Source: Martelella mediterranea
GTDB lineage: Bacteria > Pseudomonadota > Alphaproteobacteria > Rhizobiales > Rhizobiaceae
Assembly (NCBI RefSeq): GCF_021021415.1
Contig: NZ_JAINWJ010000010.1
Span: 124,001 to 188,000, forward strand
DNA: 64,000 bases
Reading direction: 5' to 3'
A program made the position numbers and the translations under genes. The notes beneath the pieces were generated by a model. The model did not search any database, had not been told where the DNA came from, and saw nothing but the letters and a program-made list of their open reading frames with translations. How positions within the stretch are numbered: position 1 is the stretch's first letter; each line of letters begins with the position of its first letter. Shown in pieces: positions 18,886 to 26,332 of the stretch.

Positions 18886-18907
18886 AATTGAACCGAGTGG
18901 TTCGATT
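18886..18907. promoter_or_regulatory. Operator-like palindrome upstream of the RND operon
   Basis: AATTGAACCGAGTGGTTCGATT contains the perfect dyad GAACC-GAGT-GGTTC (18890-18903) with near-symmetric flanks. Such dyads are typical of TetR-family repressor sites at efflux operons. It lies about 236 bp upstream of the adaptor start. No repressor gene is adjacent. The surrounding 18651-18935 region shows no gene. Confidence 0.5.
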
Positions 18908-18935
18908 TAAAGCCGATCTGGTGCAAAAATGCAAT

Positions 18936-18964
18936 ACGCGCGACATCACAACGATGCCGCGCGT
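18936..18964 (-). terminator. Hairpin terminator after the pyrimidine transporter operon
   Basis: ACGCGCG/CGCGCGT outer stem with inner ATC/GAT pairs. On the minus strand it is followed within a few bases by a T-rich stretch. It lies 24 bp past the stop of the substrate-binding protein gene, closing the long minus-strand operon that starts at 27580. Confidence 0.65.
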
Positions 18965-18988
18965 AAAAATTTAGCTGCCTGTATGGGC

Positions 18989-19984
18989 TTAGTTGGAAAG
19001 CGCCGAGTCGGTGATTTCCAGCGTATAGGCGCCTTCCGGCTGCTTGGTGATGACCGGGTCGGAACCGCCGCCGAGCAGAACCTCGACGGTGCGCTGATAG
19101 TCGGCCGGGTCGAGCGCGCCGTTGGAGCCGGCGGTCAGCTTGGCGACTTCCGACATCATCCGCTTCTGATGTTTTTCGGTCTGGGCGCCGGTATCGTCAT
19201 ATTCGAGCACGATTTCCGCGGCCTCGTCCGGGTTTTCCTCCGCCCATTTCCAGCCCTTCATCGAGGCGCGAACGAATTTGACCATGTCTTCCTTGAACTT
19301 CGGATCCTTCAGGTCGTCTTCCAGGACATAAAGACCGTCCTCCAGCGTTGCCACACCCTCGTCCTCGTATTTGAAGGTGTTGAGCTGGTCCTCGGAAATG
19401 CCGGCGTCGATGACCTGCCAGTATTCATTGTAGGTCATGGTGGAGATGCAGGCGGCCTGCTTCTGCAGCAGCGGATCGACATTGAAGCCCTGTTTCAGCA
19501 CGGTCACGCCGTCCTCGCCGCCATCGGTGGGAATGCCGAGATGGGCCATCCACGACAGGAACGGATATTCATTGCCGTAGAACCAGACGCCAAGCGTCTT
19601 GCCGGGGAAATCCTCCGGGCTCATCACGTTGTTTTCCTTCAGGCACGTCAGCATCATGCCCGAGGATTTGTAGGGCTGGGCGATGTTGACGAGCGGCACG
19701 CCCTTTTCACGGGTGGCAAGGGCCGACGGCATCCAGTCGACGATCACATCGGCGCCGCCGCCTGCCAGAACCTGTGCCGGCGCAATATCCGGGCCGCCGG
19801 GCTTGATCGTCACGTTGAGGCCTTCTTCCTCGTAAAAGCCCTTTTCGAGGGCCACGTAGTAGCCGGCGAACTGGGCCTGCGTGACCCATTTGAGCTGCAG
19901 CGTGATTTCATCGGCTGAAAAGGCCTGGCCTGCCCCGAGCATCATGCCGCCTGCGGCAAGCGCCGCGATAAAAGTCGATTTCAT
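18989..19984 (-). CDS. NMT1/THI5-family ABC transporter substrate-binding protein, pyrimidine uptake
   Basis: A periplasmic binding protein of 331 aa with a signal peptide (residues 1-23, ending QAFSA). The body matches the NMT1/THI5-like SsuA/ThiY class: LQLKWVTQAQFAGYYVALEKGFY, GGPDIAPAQVLAGGGADVIV and LGVWFYGNEYPFLSWM. Members bind pyrimidines, HMP or related rings. Its genes sit in one operon with dihydropyrimidinase, so uracil, thymine or dihydropyrimidines are the likely ligands; that is inference from context. It is the last gene of the operon, 30 bp after the second permease. Confidence 0.88.
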   Translation of the reverse strand: MKSTFIAALAAGGMMLGAGQAFSADEITLQLKWVTQAQFAGYYVALEKGFYEEEGLNVTIKPGGPDIAPAQVLAGGGADVIVDWMPSALATREKGVPLVNIAQPYKSSGMMLTCLKENNVMSPEDFPGKTLGVWFYGNEYPFLSWMAHLGIPTDGGEDGVTVLKQGFNVDPLLQKQAACISTMTYNEYWQVIDAGISEDQLNTFKYEDEGVATLEDGLYVLEDDLKDPKFKEDMVKFVRASMKGWKWAEENPDEAAEIVLEYDDTGAQTEKHQKRMMSEVAKLTAGSNGALDPADYQRTVEVLLGGGSDPVITKQPEGAYTLEITDSALSN

Positions 19985-20014
19985 GGTTACGTTCCCCTAT
20001 TTTGGCTTGTTGCA

Positions 20015-20881
20015 TCACGACCGGCCCGAACGGACGGAGGGATGCCAGAAGGTGACGACGCGCTGAATGAGCGCCACCACCCCGTAAAACGCGGAGCCGG
20101 CAACCGCCGCCACCGCTATTTCGGCCCAGACCATGTCGATATTGGCCCGGCCCACTTCCGTGGAAATCCGGAAACCCATGCCGACGGTGGGTGTGCCGAA
20201 AAATTCTGCCACAATAGCGCCGATCAGCGCCAGCGTGGAATTGATCTTCAAGGCGTTGAATATGAACGGCCATGCGGCCGGCAGGCGCAGCTTGATCAGC
20301 GTCTGCGACCACGTGGCGGCATAGGTGCGCATCAGGTCGCGCTCCATGTCGCTGGCCGAGGACAAGCCCTGGATGGTGTTGACCAGCATCGGAAAGAAGG
20401 TCGCGACCACCACCACGGCGGCCTTGGACGGCCAGTCGAAGCCGAACCACATCACCATGATCGGCGCGATGCCGACAATCGGCAGCGCCGAGACGAAATT
20501 GCCGAAGGGCAGCAGCCCGCGTTTGAGGAAGGGCGAGCGGTCGATCAGGATCGCCACGATGAAACCGGAACCGCAGCCGAGCGCATAGCCGATCAGCACC
20601 GCCTTGAGGAAGGTCTGGCGGAAATCGGCCCAGAGGATAGGCAGCGAGTTGGTGAGACGCACCCAGACATCGCTCGGCGCCGGCAGTAGGATCGGCGGAA
20701 TGTCGAAGGCGATGACGACGCCTTCCCACAATATCAGCAGCGAAACGCCGAAGATCACCGGAACGGCGAACCATGCGATCCGCGACAGCGTGCGGTTGGA
20801 AAACTTCTGCCGCACCAGCCATTCGTTGAAGGCCCAGCCGCAGATCCAGAAGGCGAGCGCAAACCAGACGAAACCGCTCAT
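20015..20881 (-). CDS. ABC transporter permease (pyrimidine importer)
   Basis: An inner-membrane permease of 288 aa of the BPD/SsuC class, with the EAA-like loop at about residues 185-205 (DLMRTYAATWSQTLIKLRLPAAWPFIF). There are about six hydrophobic segments. The start ATG at 20881 overlaps the end of the preceding permease gene by four bases (stop at 20878); the open frame up to 21148 is a shadow of that gene. It is the second of two different permeases in the operon, suggesting a heterodimeric channel. Confidence 0.9.
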   Translation of the reverse strand: MSGFVWFALAFWICGWAFNEWLVRQKFSNRTLSRIAWFAVPVIFGVSLLILWEGVVIAFDIPPILLPAPSDVWVRLTNSLPILWADFRQTFLKAVLIGYALGCGSGFIVAILIDRSPFLKRGLLPFGNFVSALPIVGIAPIMVMWFGFDWPSKAAVVVVATFFPMLVNTIQGLSSASDMERDLMRTYAATWSQTLIKLRLPAAWPFIFNALKINSTLALIGAIVAEFFGTPTVGMGFRISTEVGRANIDMVWAEIAVAAVAGSAFYGVVALIQRVVTFWHPSVRSGRS

Positions 20882-21747
20882 GGCTTGACCCCCATGCGCT
20901 TCAGAACCATGGCCTGCGCGACGCCGACAAGCGCGACAAGGATCGAGGCTAGGATCGCGGCCATGAACAGCGCCGACCAGATCTGCACCGTTTGCCCGTA
21001 ATAGGAGCCGGAGAGCAGCCGTGCGCCGAGCCCGGCCACGGCACCCGTCGGCAGTTCGGCGATGATCGCGCCGACCAGCGAGATCGCGATCGCGATCTTC
21101 AGCGAGGTGAACAGATAGGGCATGGCCGATGGCAGCCGCAGCTTCCACAGCACCTGCCGGTCATTGGCGTTATAGGTGCGCATCAGGTCGAGCTGTAGCT
21201 GATCGGGCGAGCGCAGCCCCGAAACCATGCCGACGGCGACCGGAAAGAACGACAGATAAGTCGAAATCAGCGCCTTGGGCAAGAGCCCGGTAATGCCAAT
21301 CGCGTTCAGCACCACGATCAGCATCGGTGCGATCGCGATGATCGGGATGGTCTGGCTGGCGATGATCCACGGCATCATCGAGCGTTCCATCGTGCGGTTA
21401 TGGACGATGGCGATCGCCAGAATGATGCCGAAGCCGGAGCCGATGGCAAAGCCGAGCAGCGTGGAGGACAGCGTGATCCACGCGTGATAGACGAGGCTGC
21501 GTTTCGACGTGATCTTCTTGTTCGCTGTCGTATCCCAAAGCTCGGCCGCCACCTGCTGCGGCGACGGCAGCACCGGCCGCTCCAGCGTGTAGCTCTGTTT
21601 CACGATCTCGGCGAACGAGATTTCCTGCCCCGCGCGCCGCGCCTGATCCTCGACAAACTGCCGGTTCATGACCACCACGAACACGCACCAGATGGCCAGA
21701 ATGGCAAAGACGACGGTGGCAACGGGAAGGACGCGCTCACGCAGCAT
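20878..21747 (-). CDS. ABC transporter permease (pyrimidine importer)
   Basis: The first of the two permeases, 289 aa. It starts at the ATG at 21747 preceded by GGGAGAAC; longer versions up to 21843 would run into the acetyltransferase gene. It has one N-terminal helix (residues 7-27), a periplasmic stretch and five further helices, with the EAA loop LDLMRTYNANDRQVLWKLRL around residue 190. Its stop overlaps the next permease start, and its start overlaps the GNAT gene end by 11 bp, so the genes are translationally linked. Confidence 0.9.
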   Translation of the reverse strand: MLRERVLPVATVVFAILAIWCVFVVVMNRQFVEDQARRAGQEISFAEIVKQSYTLERPVLPSPQQVAAELWDTTANKKITSKRSLVYHAWITLSSTLLGFAIGSGFGIILAIAIVHNRTMERSMMPWIIASQTIPIIAIAPMLIVVLNAIGITGLLPKALISTYLSFFPVAVGMVSGLRSPDQLQLDLMRTYNANDRQVLWKLRLPSAMPYLFTSLKIAIAISLVGAIIAELPTGAVAGLGARLLSGSYYGQTVQIWSALFMAAILASILVALVGVAQAMVLKRMGVKP

Positions 21748-22201
21748 GGCGTTCTCCCGGTACCCAGGCATAGAGAATATCGGGAAGACATTCCTCATTG
21801 TCTCCGCCCGTGCGACGGAGTTCCGAAAATTCCTCACGCTCATAGAAGTGCCTTGCGGCCCTATTGGCCTGAAAGGTCCATAGCTTCAGTCCGCTGGGCC
21901 GCGCCGCTTTGGCCTTGTCGAGCAGAGCTCTGCCCAAGCCGTGACCACGCGCAGTCGCTTCAACATAGAGCGCCGTGACGTAAGCGTCCTCGGAAACTGC
22001 TGAGAATGCGACAACCGCCCCGCTCATATCAGCGACGGTCACCGCATGTTCAACAAAAACCGTCTCCCGGTAATGGCGTTCGACATCCCTATGGTCGTGA
22101 ACGCGCGGCATCCAGGGCGTTTCATCGATCCAGTCGTTGAGGATGGCAGCGCACGCAGTCATGTCTTCGATTGTGGCGGGGCGAAGCGCGTAACTACTCA
22201 T
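21737..22201 (-). CDS. GNAT family N-acetyltransferase
   Basis: A soluble acetyl-CoA-dependent acyltransferase of 154 aa. The acetyl-CoA loop ARGHGLGRALLDKA (about residues 85-99) and the C-terminal block FQANRAARHFYEREEFSELRRTGGDNEE are typical. The substrate is unknown. It overlaps both neighbours, lying between the ATPase (8 bp) and the first permease (11 bp), so it belongs to the pyrimidine operon. A role in acylating a pathway product such as a beta-amino acid is conceivable but unproven. Confidence 0.88.
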   Translation of the reverse strand: MSSYALRPATIEDMTACAAILNDWIDETPWMPRVHDHRDVERHYRETVFVEHAVTVADMSGAVVAFSAVSEDAYVTALYVEATARGHGLGRALLDKAKAARPSGLKLWTFQANRAARHFYEREEFSELRRTGGDNEECLPDILYAWVPGERHAA

Positions 22202-22985
22202 AACTATGCCCCGCCCTCAGCCCCTCGCGCACGCGGTGCGCAATCTTCAAAAACTCCGGGCTTTCGCGGATGTCGAGCGGGCGCTCCTTCGGCAGCGGGC
22301 TCTCGATCACGTCGGTCACGCGACCGGGCCGGGGGCTCATCACCACGATCCTGGTGGAGAGGTAGACGGCCTCCGGAATCGAGTGGGTGACGAAGCAGAT
22401 GGTCTTGTCGGTGCGCGCCCACAGCTTCAGGAGCTGCTCGTTGAGGTGATCGCGGACGATCTCGTCAAGCGCGCCGAAGGGTTCGTCCATCAACAGCAGA
22501 TCGGCATCGAAGGCGAGGGCGCGGGCGATCGAGGCGCGCTGCTGCATGCCGCCGGAAAGCTGCCATGGGAATTTTTTCCCAAAATTGGCAAGATCCACCA
22601 GTTCCAGCACGCGTTCGATCCGGCGCTGCTGGTCGGCCCTTGTATAGCCCATGATTTCCAGCGGCAGGGCGATGTTCTTCTCGATCGTGCGCCACGGATA
22701 AAGCCCCGCGGCCTGAAACACATAGCCATAGGAGCGGTCAAGGCGGGCGTTTTCGGGCGTGGTGCCGTTGACGGTGATCTCGCCGGCGGTCTTCTTCTCC
22801 AGATCGGCGATGACGCGGAGGAACGTGGTCTTGCCGCAGCCCGACGGGCCGATGAACGAGACGAAGTCGCCCTTCTTCACCTCGAGGTTGACGTCCTTCA
22901 GCGCATGCACCGGGCCGTCATTGGTCTCGAAGGTGAGACAGAGGTCTTTGGCTGAGACCACGGAACGCGGATTGTCTTCGGTCAT
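22194..22985 (-). CDS. ABC transporter ATP-binding protein (pyrimidine importer)
   Basis: Nucleotide-binding subunit of 263 aa in the SsuB/TauB/ThiZ class. Walker A GPSGCGKTTF (about residues 45-54), signature LSGGMQQRASIARAL and Walker B LLLMDEPFGALD are intact. The start ATG at 22985 overlaps the NUDIX gene end by four bases; the open frame to 23090 is a shadow. It powers the two permeases downstream. It could in principle also serve the ATPase-less transporter at 57249-58979, although nothing here shows that. Confidence 0.93.
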   Translation of the reverse strand: MTEDNPRSVVSAKDLCLTFETNDGPVHALKDVNLEVKKGDFVSFIGPSGCGKTTFLRVIADLEKKTAGEITVNGTTPENARLDRSYGYVFQAAGLYPWRTIEKNIALPLEIMGYTRADQQRRIERVLELVDLANFGKKFPWQLSGGMQQRASIARALAFDADLLLMDEPFGALDEIVRDHLNEQLLKLWARTDKTICFVTHSIPEAVYLSTRIVVMSPRPGRVTDVIESPLPKERPLDIRESPEFLKIAHRVREGLRAGHSYE

Positions 22986-23404
22986 GCGGGTCTCCGGGTT
23001 TCGGCAAATCGGCGGGCTGCGATGGGAAACAGATGTCTGCGCGTCAGCGCCGCGCGCTCCACGGTGATCGGGCCTTCGACCGGCAGCCATTTCAGCTCCT
23101 CGATCTCGGCCTGCGGCGCGACTTCCGGCTCGGCAAGCCAGGAGAATGCCTCCGCCTCGACAATCATGTCCGCTTCATTGGCGGCCTGTTCGCGGTAGCA
23201 GCCCTCATAGCGGAAATTGTCAGGCTCGGCGTCGAGCGCCAGTTCCTCGCGCAATTCCCGCACAAGTGCTGCAATCGGCGTTTCGCCGGCATCGATCTTG
23301 CCGCCCGGCTGCATGAAGGCGGTGGTGCCGCGCTTGCGCACGGTCAGCATCTCGCCCCGGCTATTGATGATCATGGCAACGGCGATGCGGATATCGGCCC
23401 TCAT
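22982..23404 (-). CDS. NUDIX hydrolase
   Basis: A 140-aa NUDIX-fold pyrophosphohydrolase. The NUDIX box is GKIDAGETPIAALVRELREE (about residues 36-55), with the catalytic glutamates in REL-x-EE. The substrate cannot be predicted. The start ATG at 23404 overlaps the LysE-family gene stop by four bases; the open frame to 23809 is antisense-like shadow. It is within the pyrimidine operon, where removal of a damaged or modified nucleotide is one possible role. Confidence 0.88.
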   Translation of the reverse strand: MRADIRIAVAMIINSRGEMLTVRKRGTTAFMQPGGKIDAGETPIAALVRELREELALDAEPDNFRYEGCYREQAANEADMIVEAEAFSWLAEPEVAPQAEIEELKWLPVEGPITVERAALTRRHLFPIAARRFAETRRPA

Positions 23405-24060
23405 GCGCGCCGCTCCCATGCAAGAATGCCCGCCAGCGCGATCAGAACCCCGCCGGCAATCGCCTCCAGCCACTGCACCACGCGCTCGGTGATGACCTGT
23501 GCAAGGGCGGAAAAGGCCAGCGCATAGATCAGCAGCACGGGAAGCTCCAGCAGCACCGAAACGCCGCCGAGCACCGCCATCTGCAAGGCCACCGGCCCGG
23601 CGGGATCGATGAACTGCGGCAGGATGGCAACGAAGAAGGCGAGGTTTTTCGGGTTCGCCGCCTGGACGCTGATGCCCTTCCAGTAGAGCGTCAGCGGCGG
23701 GGCCGTGAGCCGGGGCGAGGACTCGGCCGCGAGCGCAAGCGGGACATCGCCCTTCTCGCCGCTGCGCCATGCCCGCCACAGCGGCAGGATCATCCCGAGA
23801 CCGAGCCACGCCAGATAGACCGCGCCGACGATCTTCAGCACGTAAAACAGCGTGGCGCTTGCCAGGATCAGCGAGGCGACGCCTGCCGCCGACAGCGCGA
23901 AGTAGATCGCATTCGTCGTCAGAATGCCGGCAGCGGCGGCCTGCGAGCGCCAGAACCCCTGCCGCATCGACAGGCCGACCACCAGCAGTACCGCCGGGCC
24001 GGGCGACAGACAGAGCAGGAATTCGGTCGCGGCGAAGGCCGCGATATTGGACCAGTCCAT
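23401..24060 (-). CDS. LysE/RhtB family exporter
   Basis: An amino-acid-type exporter of 219 aa with about six hydrophobic segments. The N-terminal LysE/RhtB signature LLCLSPGPAVLLVVG (residues about 15-29) and the NPKNLAFFVAILPQFID block are clear. These transporters expel amino acids or analogues. It starts 3 bp after the dihydropyrimidinase stop, so it could export a product of pyrimidine breakdown such as beta-alanine or beta-aminoisobutyrate; that is inference. Confidence 0.9.
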   Translation of the reverse strand: MDWSNIAAFAATEFLLCLSPGPAVLLVVGLSMRQGFWRSQAAAAGILTTNAIYFALSAAGVASLILASATLFYVLKIVGAVYLAWLGLGMILPLWRAWRSGEKGDVPLALAAESSPRLTAPPLTLYWKGISVQAANPKNLAFFVAILPQFIDPAGPVALQMAVLGGVSVLLELPVLLIYALAFSALAQVITERVVQWLEAIAGGVLIALAGILAWERRA

Positions 24061-24063
24061 GGC

Positions 24064-25518
24064 TCAGACCCCGGAGCGCGGAATGCCGGAACGCTCGACC
24101 TTGCGCGGCGCGACCAGTTCCTTCCAGGTGGAAAGTGCCTTGTTGACCGCGGTGAAGGGCTCGCGGGCGACGAACTTGCCGTGGCCTTCCTCGGTCTTCA
24201 CCGTCGCCTCCTCCACGACCACCTTGCCGCGCGACAGCGTGAAGCGCGGCAGGCCCTTCACATGCTTGCCCTCAAAGACGTTGTAATCGATCGCCGATTG
24301 CTGGCTCGAAGCGGAAATCGTCTTTTCGCGGGCAGGGTCCCAGACCACGATATCGGCATCCGAGCCCACCAGGATCGCGCCCTTTTTCGGGTAGATGTTG
24401 AGGATCTTGGCGATGTTTGTGGAGGTGACGGCGACGAACTCGTTCATTGTCAGCCGGCCCGTTGCCACACCATATGTCCACAGCATTGGCAACCGGTCTT
24501 CAAGGCCGCCGGTGCCGTTCGGGATCTTGGTGAAATCGCCGATGCCGGTGCGCTTCTGGTCGGTGGTGAACGCACAATGGTCGGTGGCGACGCAGGAGAG
24601 CGAACCGGCCTGAAGCCCGGCCCAGAGACTGTCCTGATGGCTTTTGTTGCGGAATGGCGGCGACATCACCCGGCGGGCGGAATGGTCCCAGTCCTTGTCG
24701 AAATATTCGCTCTCGTCCAGCGTCAGATGCTGGATCAGCGGCTCGCCATAGACCCGCATCCCCTTCTGGCGCGCGCGGCGGATCGCCTCGTGGCTCTGCT
24801 CACACGATGTGTGGACAACATAGAGCGGCACGCCGGCCATATCGGCGATCATGATCGCGCGGTTGGTGGCCTCGCCTTCCACTTCCGGCGGGCGGGAATA
24901 GGCGTGGCCTTCCGGGCCGTCATTGCCCTCGGCGAGCAGCTTCGCCTGCATGCTGGCGACGACATCGCCGTTTTCGGCATGGGCCAGCGGCAGCGCGCCA
25001 AGCTCGGCGCAGCGCTGGAACGAGGCATACATCTCGTCGTCATTCACCATCAGCGCGCCCTTGTAGGCCATGAAATGCTTGAAGGTGTTGATGCCCTTGT
25101 CCTTGACGATGGTTTCCATCTCCTCGAACACCTGTTTGTCCCACCAGGTGATCGCCATGTGGAAGGAGTAGTCGCAGTTCGCCAGCGTCGACTTGTTGTC
25201 CCAGCGTTTCAGCGCGTCGAGCAGCGACTGGCCGGGATCGGGCAGACAGAAATCGACCACCATCGTGGTGCCGCCGGCGACGGCAGCGCGGGTGCCGCTT
25301 TCGAAATTGTCCGACGAATAAGTGCCCATGAACGGCATTTCGAGATGGACATGCGGATCGATGCCGCCGGGCATGACATAGCAGCCGGTGGCATCCAGCG
25401 TCTCATCGCCGGAAAGATCGGGACCGATCGCGATGATCGTGCCGCCCTCGATCTTCACATCGGCCTTGTAGGTGAGGTCCGCGGTCACGACCGTGCCGCC
25501 CTTGATGACTGTGCTCAT
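24064..25518 (-). CDS. hydA: Dihydropyrimidinase
   Basis: Zinc amidohydrolase that opens dihydrouracil or dihydrothymine to N-carbamoyl-beta-amino acids, the second step of reductive pyrimidine catabolism. It has 484 aa, the usual length. Metal ligands are seen in GGIDPHVHLEMPF (about residues 55-67), the carbamylated lysine in TFKHFMAYKG, and later histidines in PLYVVHTSCEQS and the ATDHCAF motif. The ATG at 25518 with upstream AAGGGAACAG is preferred to 25533. Related hydantoinases look similar, but the neighbours PreT/PreA and the hydrolase support dihydropyrimidinase. Confidence 0.95.
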   Translation of the reverse strand: MSTVIKGGTVVTADLTYKADVKIEGGTIIAIGPDLSGDETLDATGCYVMPGGIDPHVHLEMPFMGTYSSDNFESGTRAAVAGGTTMVVDFCLPDPGQSLLDALKRWDNKSTLANCDYSFHMAITWWDKQVFEEMETIVKDKGINTFKHFMAYKGALMVNDDEMYASFQRCAELGALPLAHAENGDVVASMQAKLLAEGNDGPEGHAYSRPPEVEGEATNRAIMIADMAGVPLYVVHTSCEQSHEAIRRARQKGMRVYGEPLIQHLTLDESEYFDKDWDHSARRVMSPPFRNKSHQDSLWAGLQAGSLSCVATDHCAFTTDQKRTGIGDFTKIPNGTGGLEDRLPMLWTYGVATGRLTMNEFVAVTSTNIAKILNIYPKKGAILVGSDADIVVWDPAREKTISASSQQSAIDYNVFEGKHVKGLPRFTLSRGKVVVEEATVKTEEGHGKFVAREPFTAVNKALSTWKELVAPRKVERSGIPRSGV

Positions 25519-25572
25519 AACTGTTCCCTTCATGCTTTCAACGGGCGGTTTTCCGCTTCTCGTTATTTCTGT

Positions 25573-25773
25573 TCACTTGATCCGCCATTTTGGCCGCGGC
25601 GGAATGTTTTCCTCAAGCCCCCTCGGCGCCCCGGTCGGGTTTGGCTTGACCGCGCCCCGGCTTTTCGCGGGGCCGGAGAGCTTCTGCGGCCCGGTATCGG
25701 CGGTGACCGACGAGGCGGGTTTGGCGCCGATGAAGCCGCGGGAGCGGAGCAGGGGCTTTTGCGTGGACTTCAT
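25573..25773 (-). CDS. Small basic proline-rich protein, unrecognised
   Basis: A 66-aa open frame between the DUF559 gene and hydA. Two signs favour it: its ATG overlaps the DUF559 stop (ATGA at 25770-25773), and GGAGCAAATCCT precedes the ATG at ideal spacing. The product is rich in K, R, P and G with no hydrophobic segment or known domain. It may be a real small protein or a translated spacer; no homology can be claimed. Bases 25519-25572 hold nothing else visible. Confidence 0.45.
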   Translation of the reverse strand: MKSTQKPLLRSRGFIGAKPASSVTADTGPQKLSGPAKSRGAVKPNPTGAPRGLEENIPPRPKWRIK

Positions 25774-26162
25774 AGGATTTGCTCCGTGGCAGGGTGGAAC
25801 CGTGTGACGTCGCAGGCTTCGGTCAAGCGGTTTTCGAGAATGGCGATAATGGTTTCGAGCACATCGTCTCTTTCTCTAAGTACTTCTTCGTTCCAGAATC
25901 GTATAACTGAAAAGCCCGCTCTGTTGATGTAACGCGTCCTCTCCACATCTCTCGTGTTTTCGGCATGTTGCGCGCCATCCAGTTCAACAACAAGCGCTTT
26001 TTCCCGGCAGGCGAAATCGGTGACGTAGGGACCGATCGGATACTGCCTGACAAACTTGAAACCGTTCAGATTGCGATTCCGAAGTTCGCGCCACAGCAGC
26101 TTTTCGGCGTCCGTTTCGTTGCGGCGCAGCGTTCGGGCAAACTGGGTGCGCGTGCTTGGCAT
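25770..26162 (-). CDS. DUF559 endonuclease-fold protein
   Basis: A 130-aa protein of the DUF559 family, related to the very-short-patch-repair/restriction-like endonuclease fold. The family blocks are RNETDAEKLLWRELRNRNLNGFKFVRQYPIG, the core D and E-x-D in VTDFACREKALVVELDGAQHA (residues about 48-68; the first 20 and later part are quoted separately as markers) and FWNEEVL. Cellular function is unknown; members are scattered in many bacteria. Its presence within a pyrimidine operon, just after an intergenic repeat, suggests a later insertion or a domesticated accessory gene. Confidence 0.85.
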   Translation of the reverse strand: MPSTRTQFARTLRRNETDAEKLLWRELRNRNLNGFKFVRQYPIGPYVTDFACREKALVVELDGAQHAENTRDVERTRYINRAGFSVIRFWNEEVLRERDDVLETIIAILENRLTEACDVTRFHPATEQIL

Positions 26163-26168
26163 GAGCCC

Positions 26169-26319
26169 CCCTCATCCGGCCTTCGGCCACCTTCTCCCCT
26201 CAGGGGAGAAGGGGCGGCGCTTCGCGTCCAATGACAGTGCTCGTTGGTTATTCAGAGTACGCCCCACGCTCCCCCTCTCCCCGTGGGGAGAGGGTGGCGC
26301 GGATGCGCCGGGTGAGGGA
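26169..26319. repeat. Paired inverted intergenic repeat (RIME/REP-like)
   Basis: The left arm 26169-26216 (CCCTCATCCGGCCTTCGGCC then ACCTTCTCCCCT) and the right arm 26271-26319 are inverted near-copies: the right arm on the minus strand reads CCCTCACCCGGCGCATCCGC then GCCACCCTCTCCCC. Each arm has its own internal palindrome (CTCCCCT-CAGGGGAG; CTCCCCGTGGGGAG). Elements of this kind are frequent between genes in rhizobia. It lies between the DUF559 gene and the M20 hydrolase gene in the operon. Confidence 0.8.
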
Positions 26320-26332
26320 GCGGCGTCTGCGA

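Noticed and set aside
22194-22985. Idea that this ATPase is the missing ThiZ
   Set aside because: It lies inside the pyrimidine importer operon with its own two permeases, 34 kb away from thiXY; sharing is only a hypothesis, so it is not annotated as thiZ.
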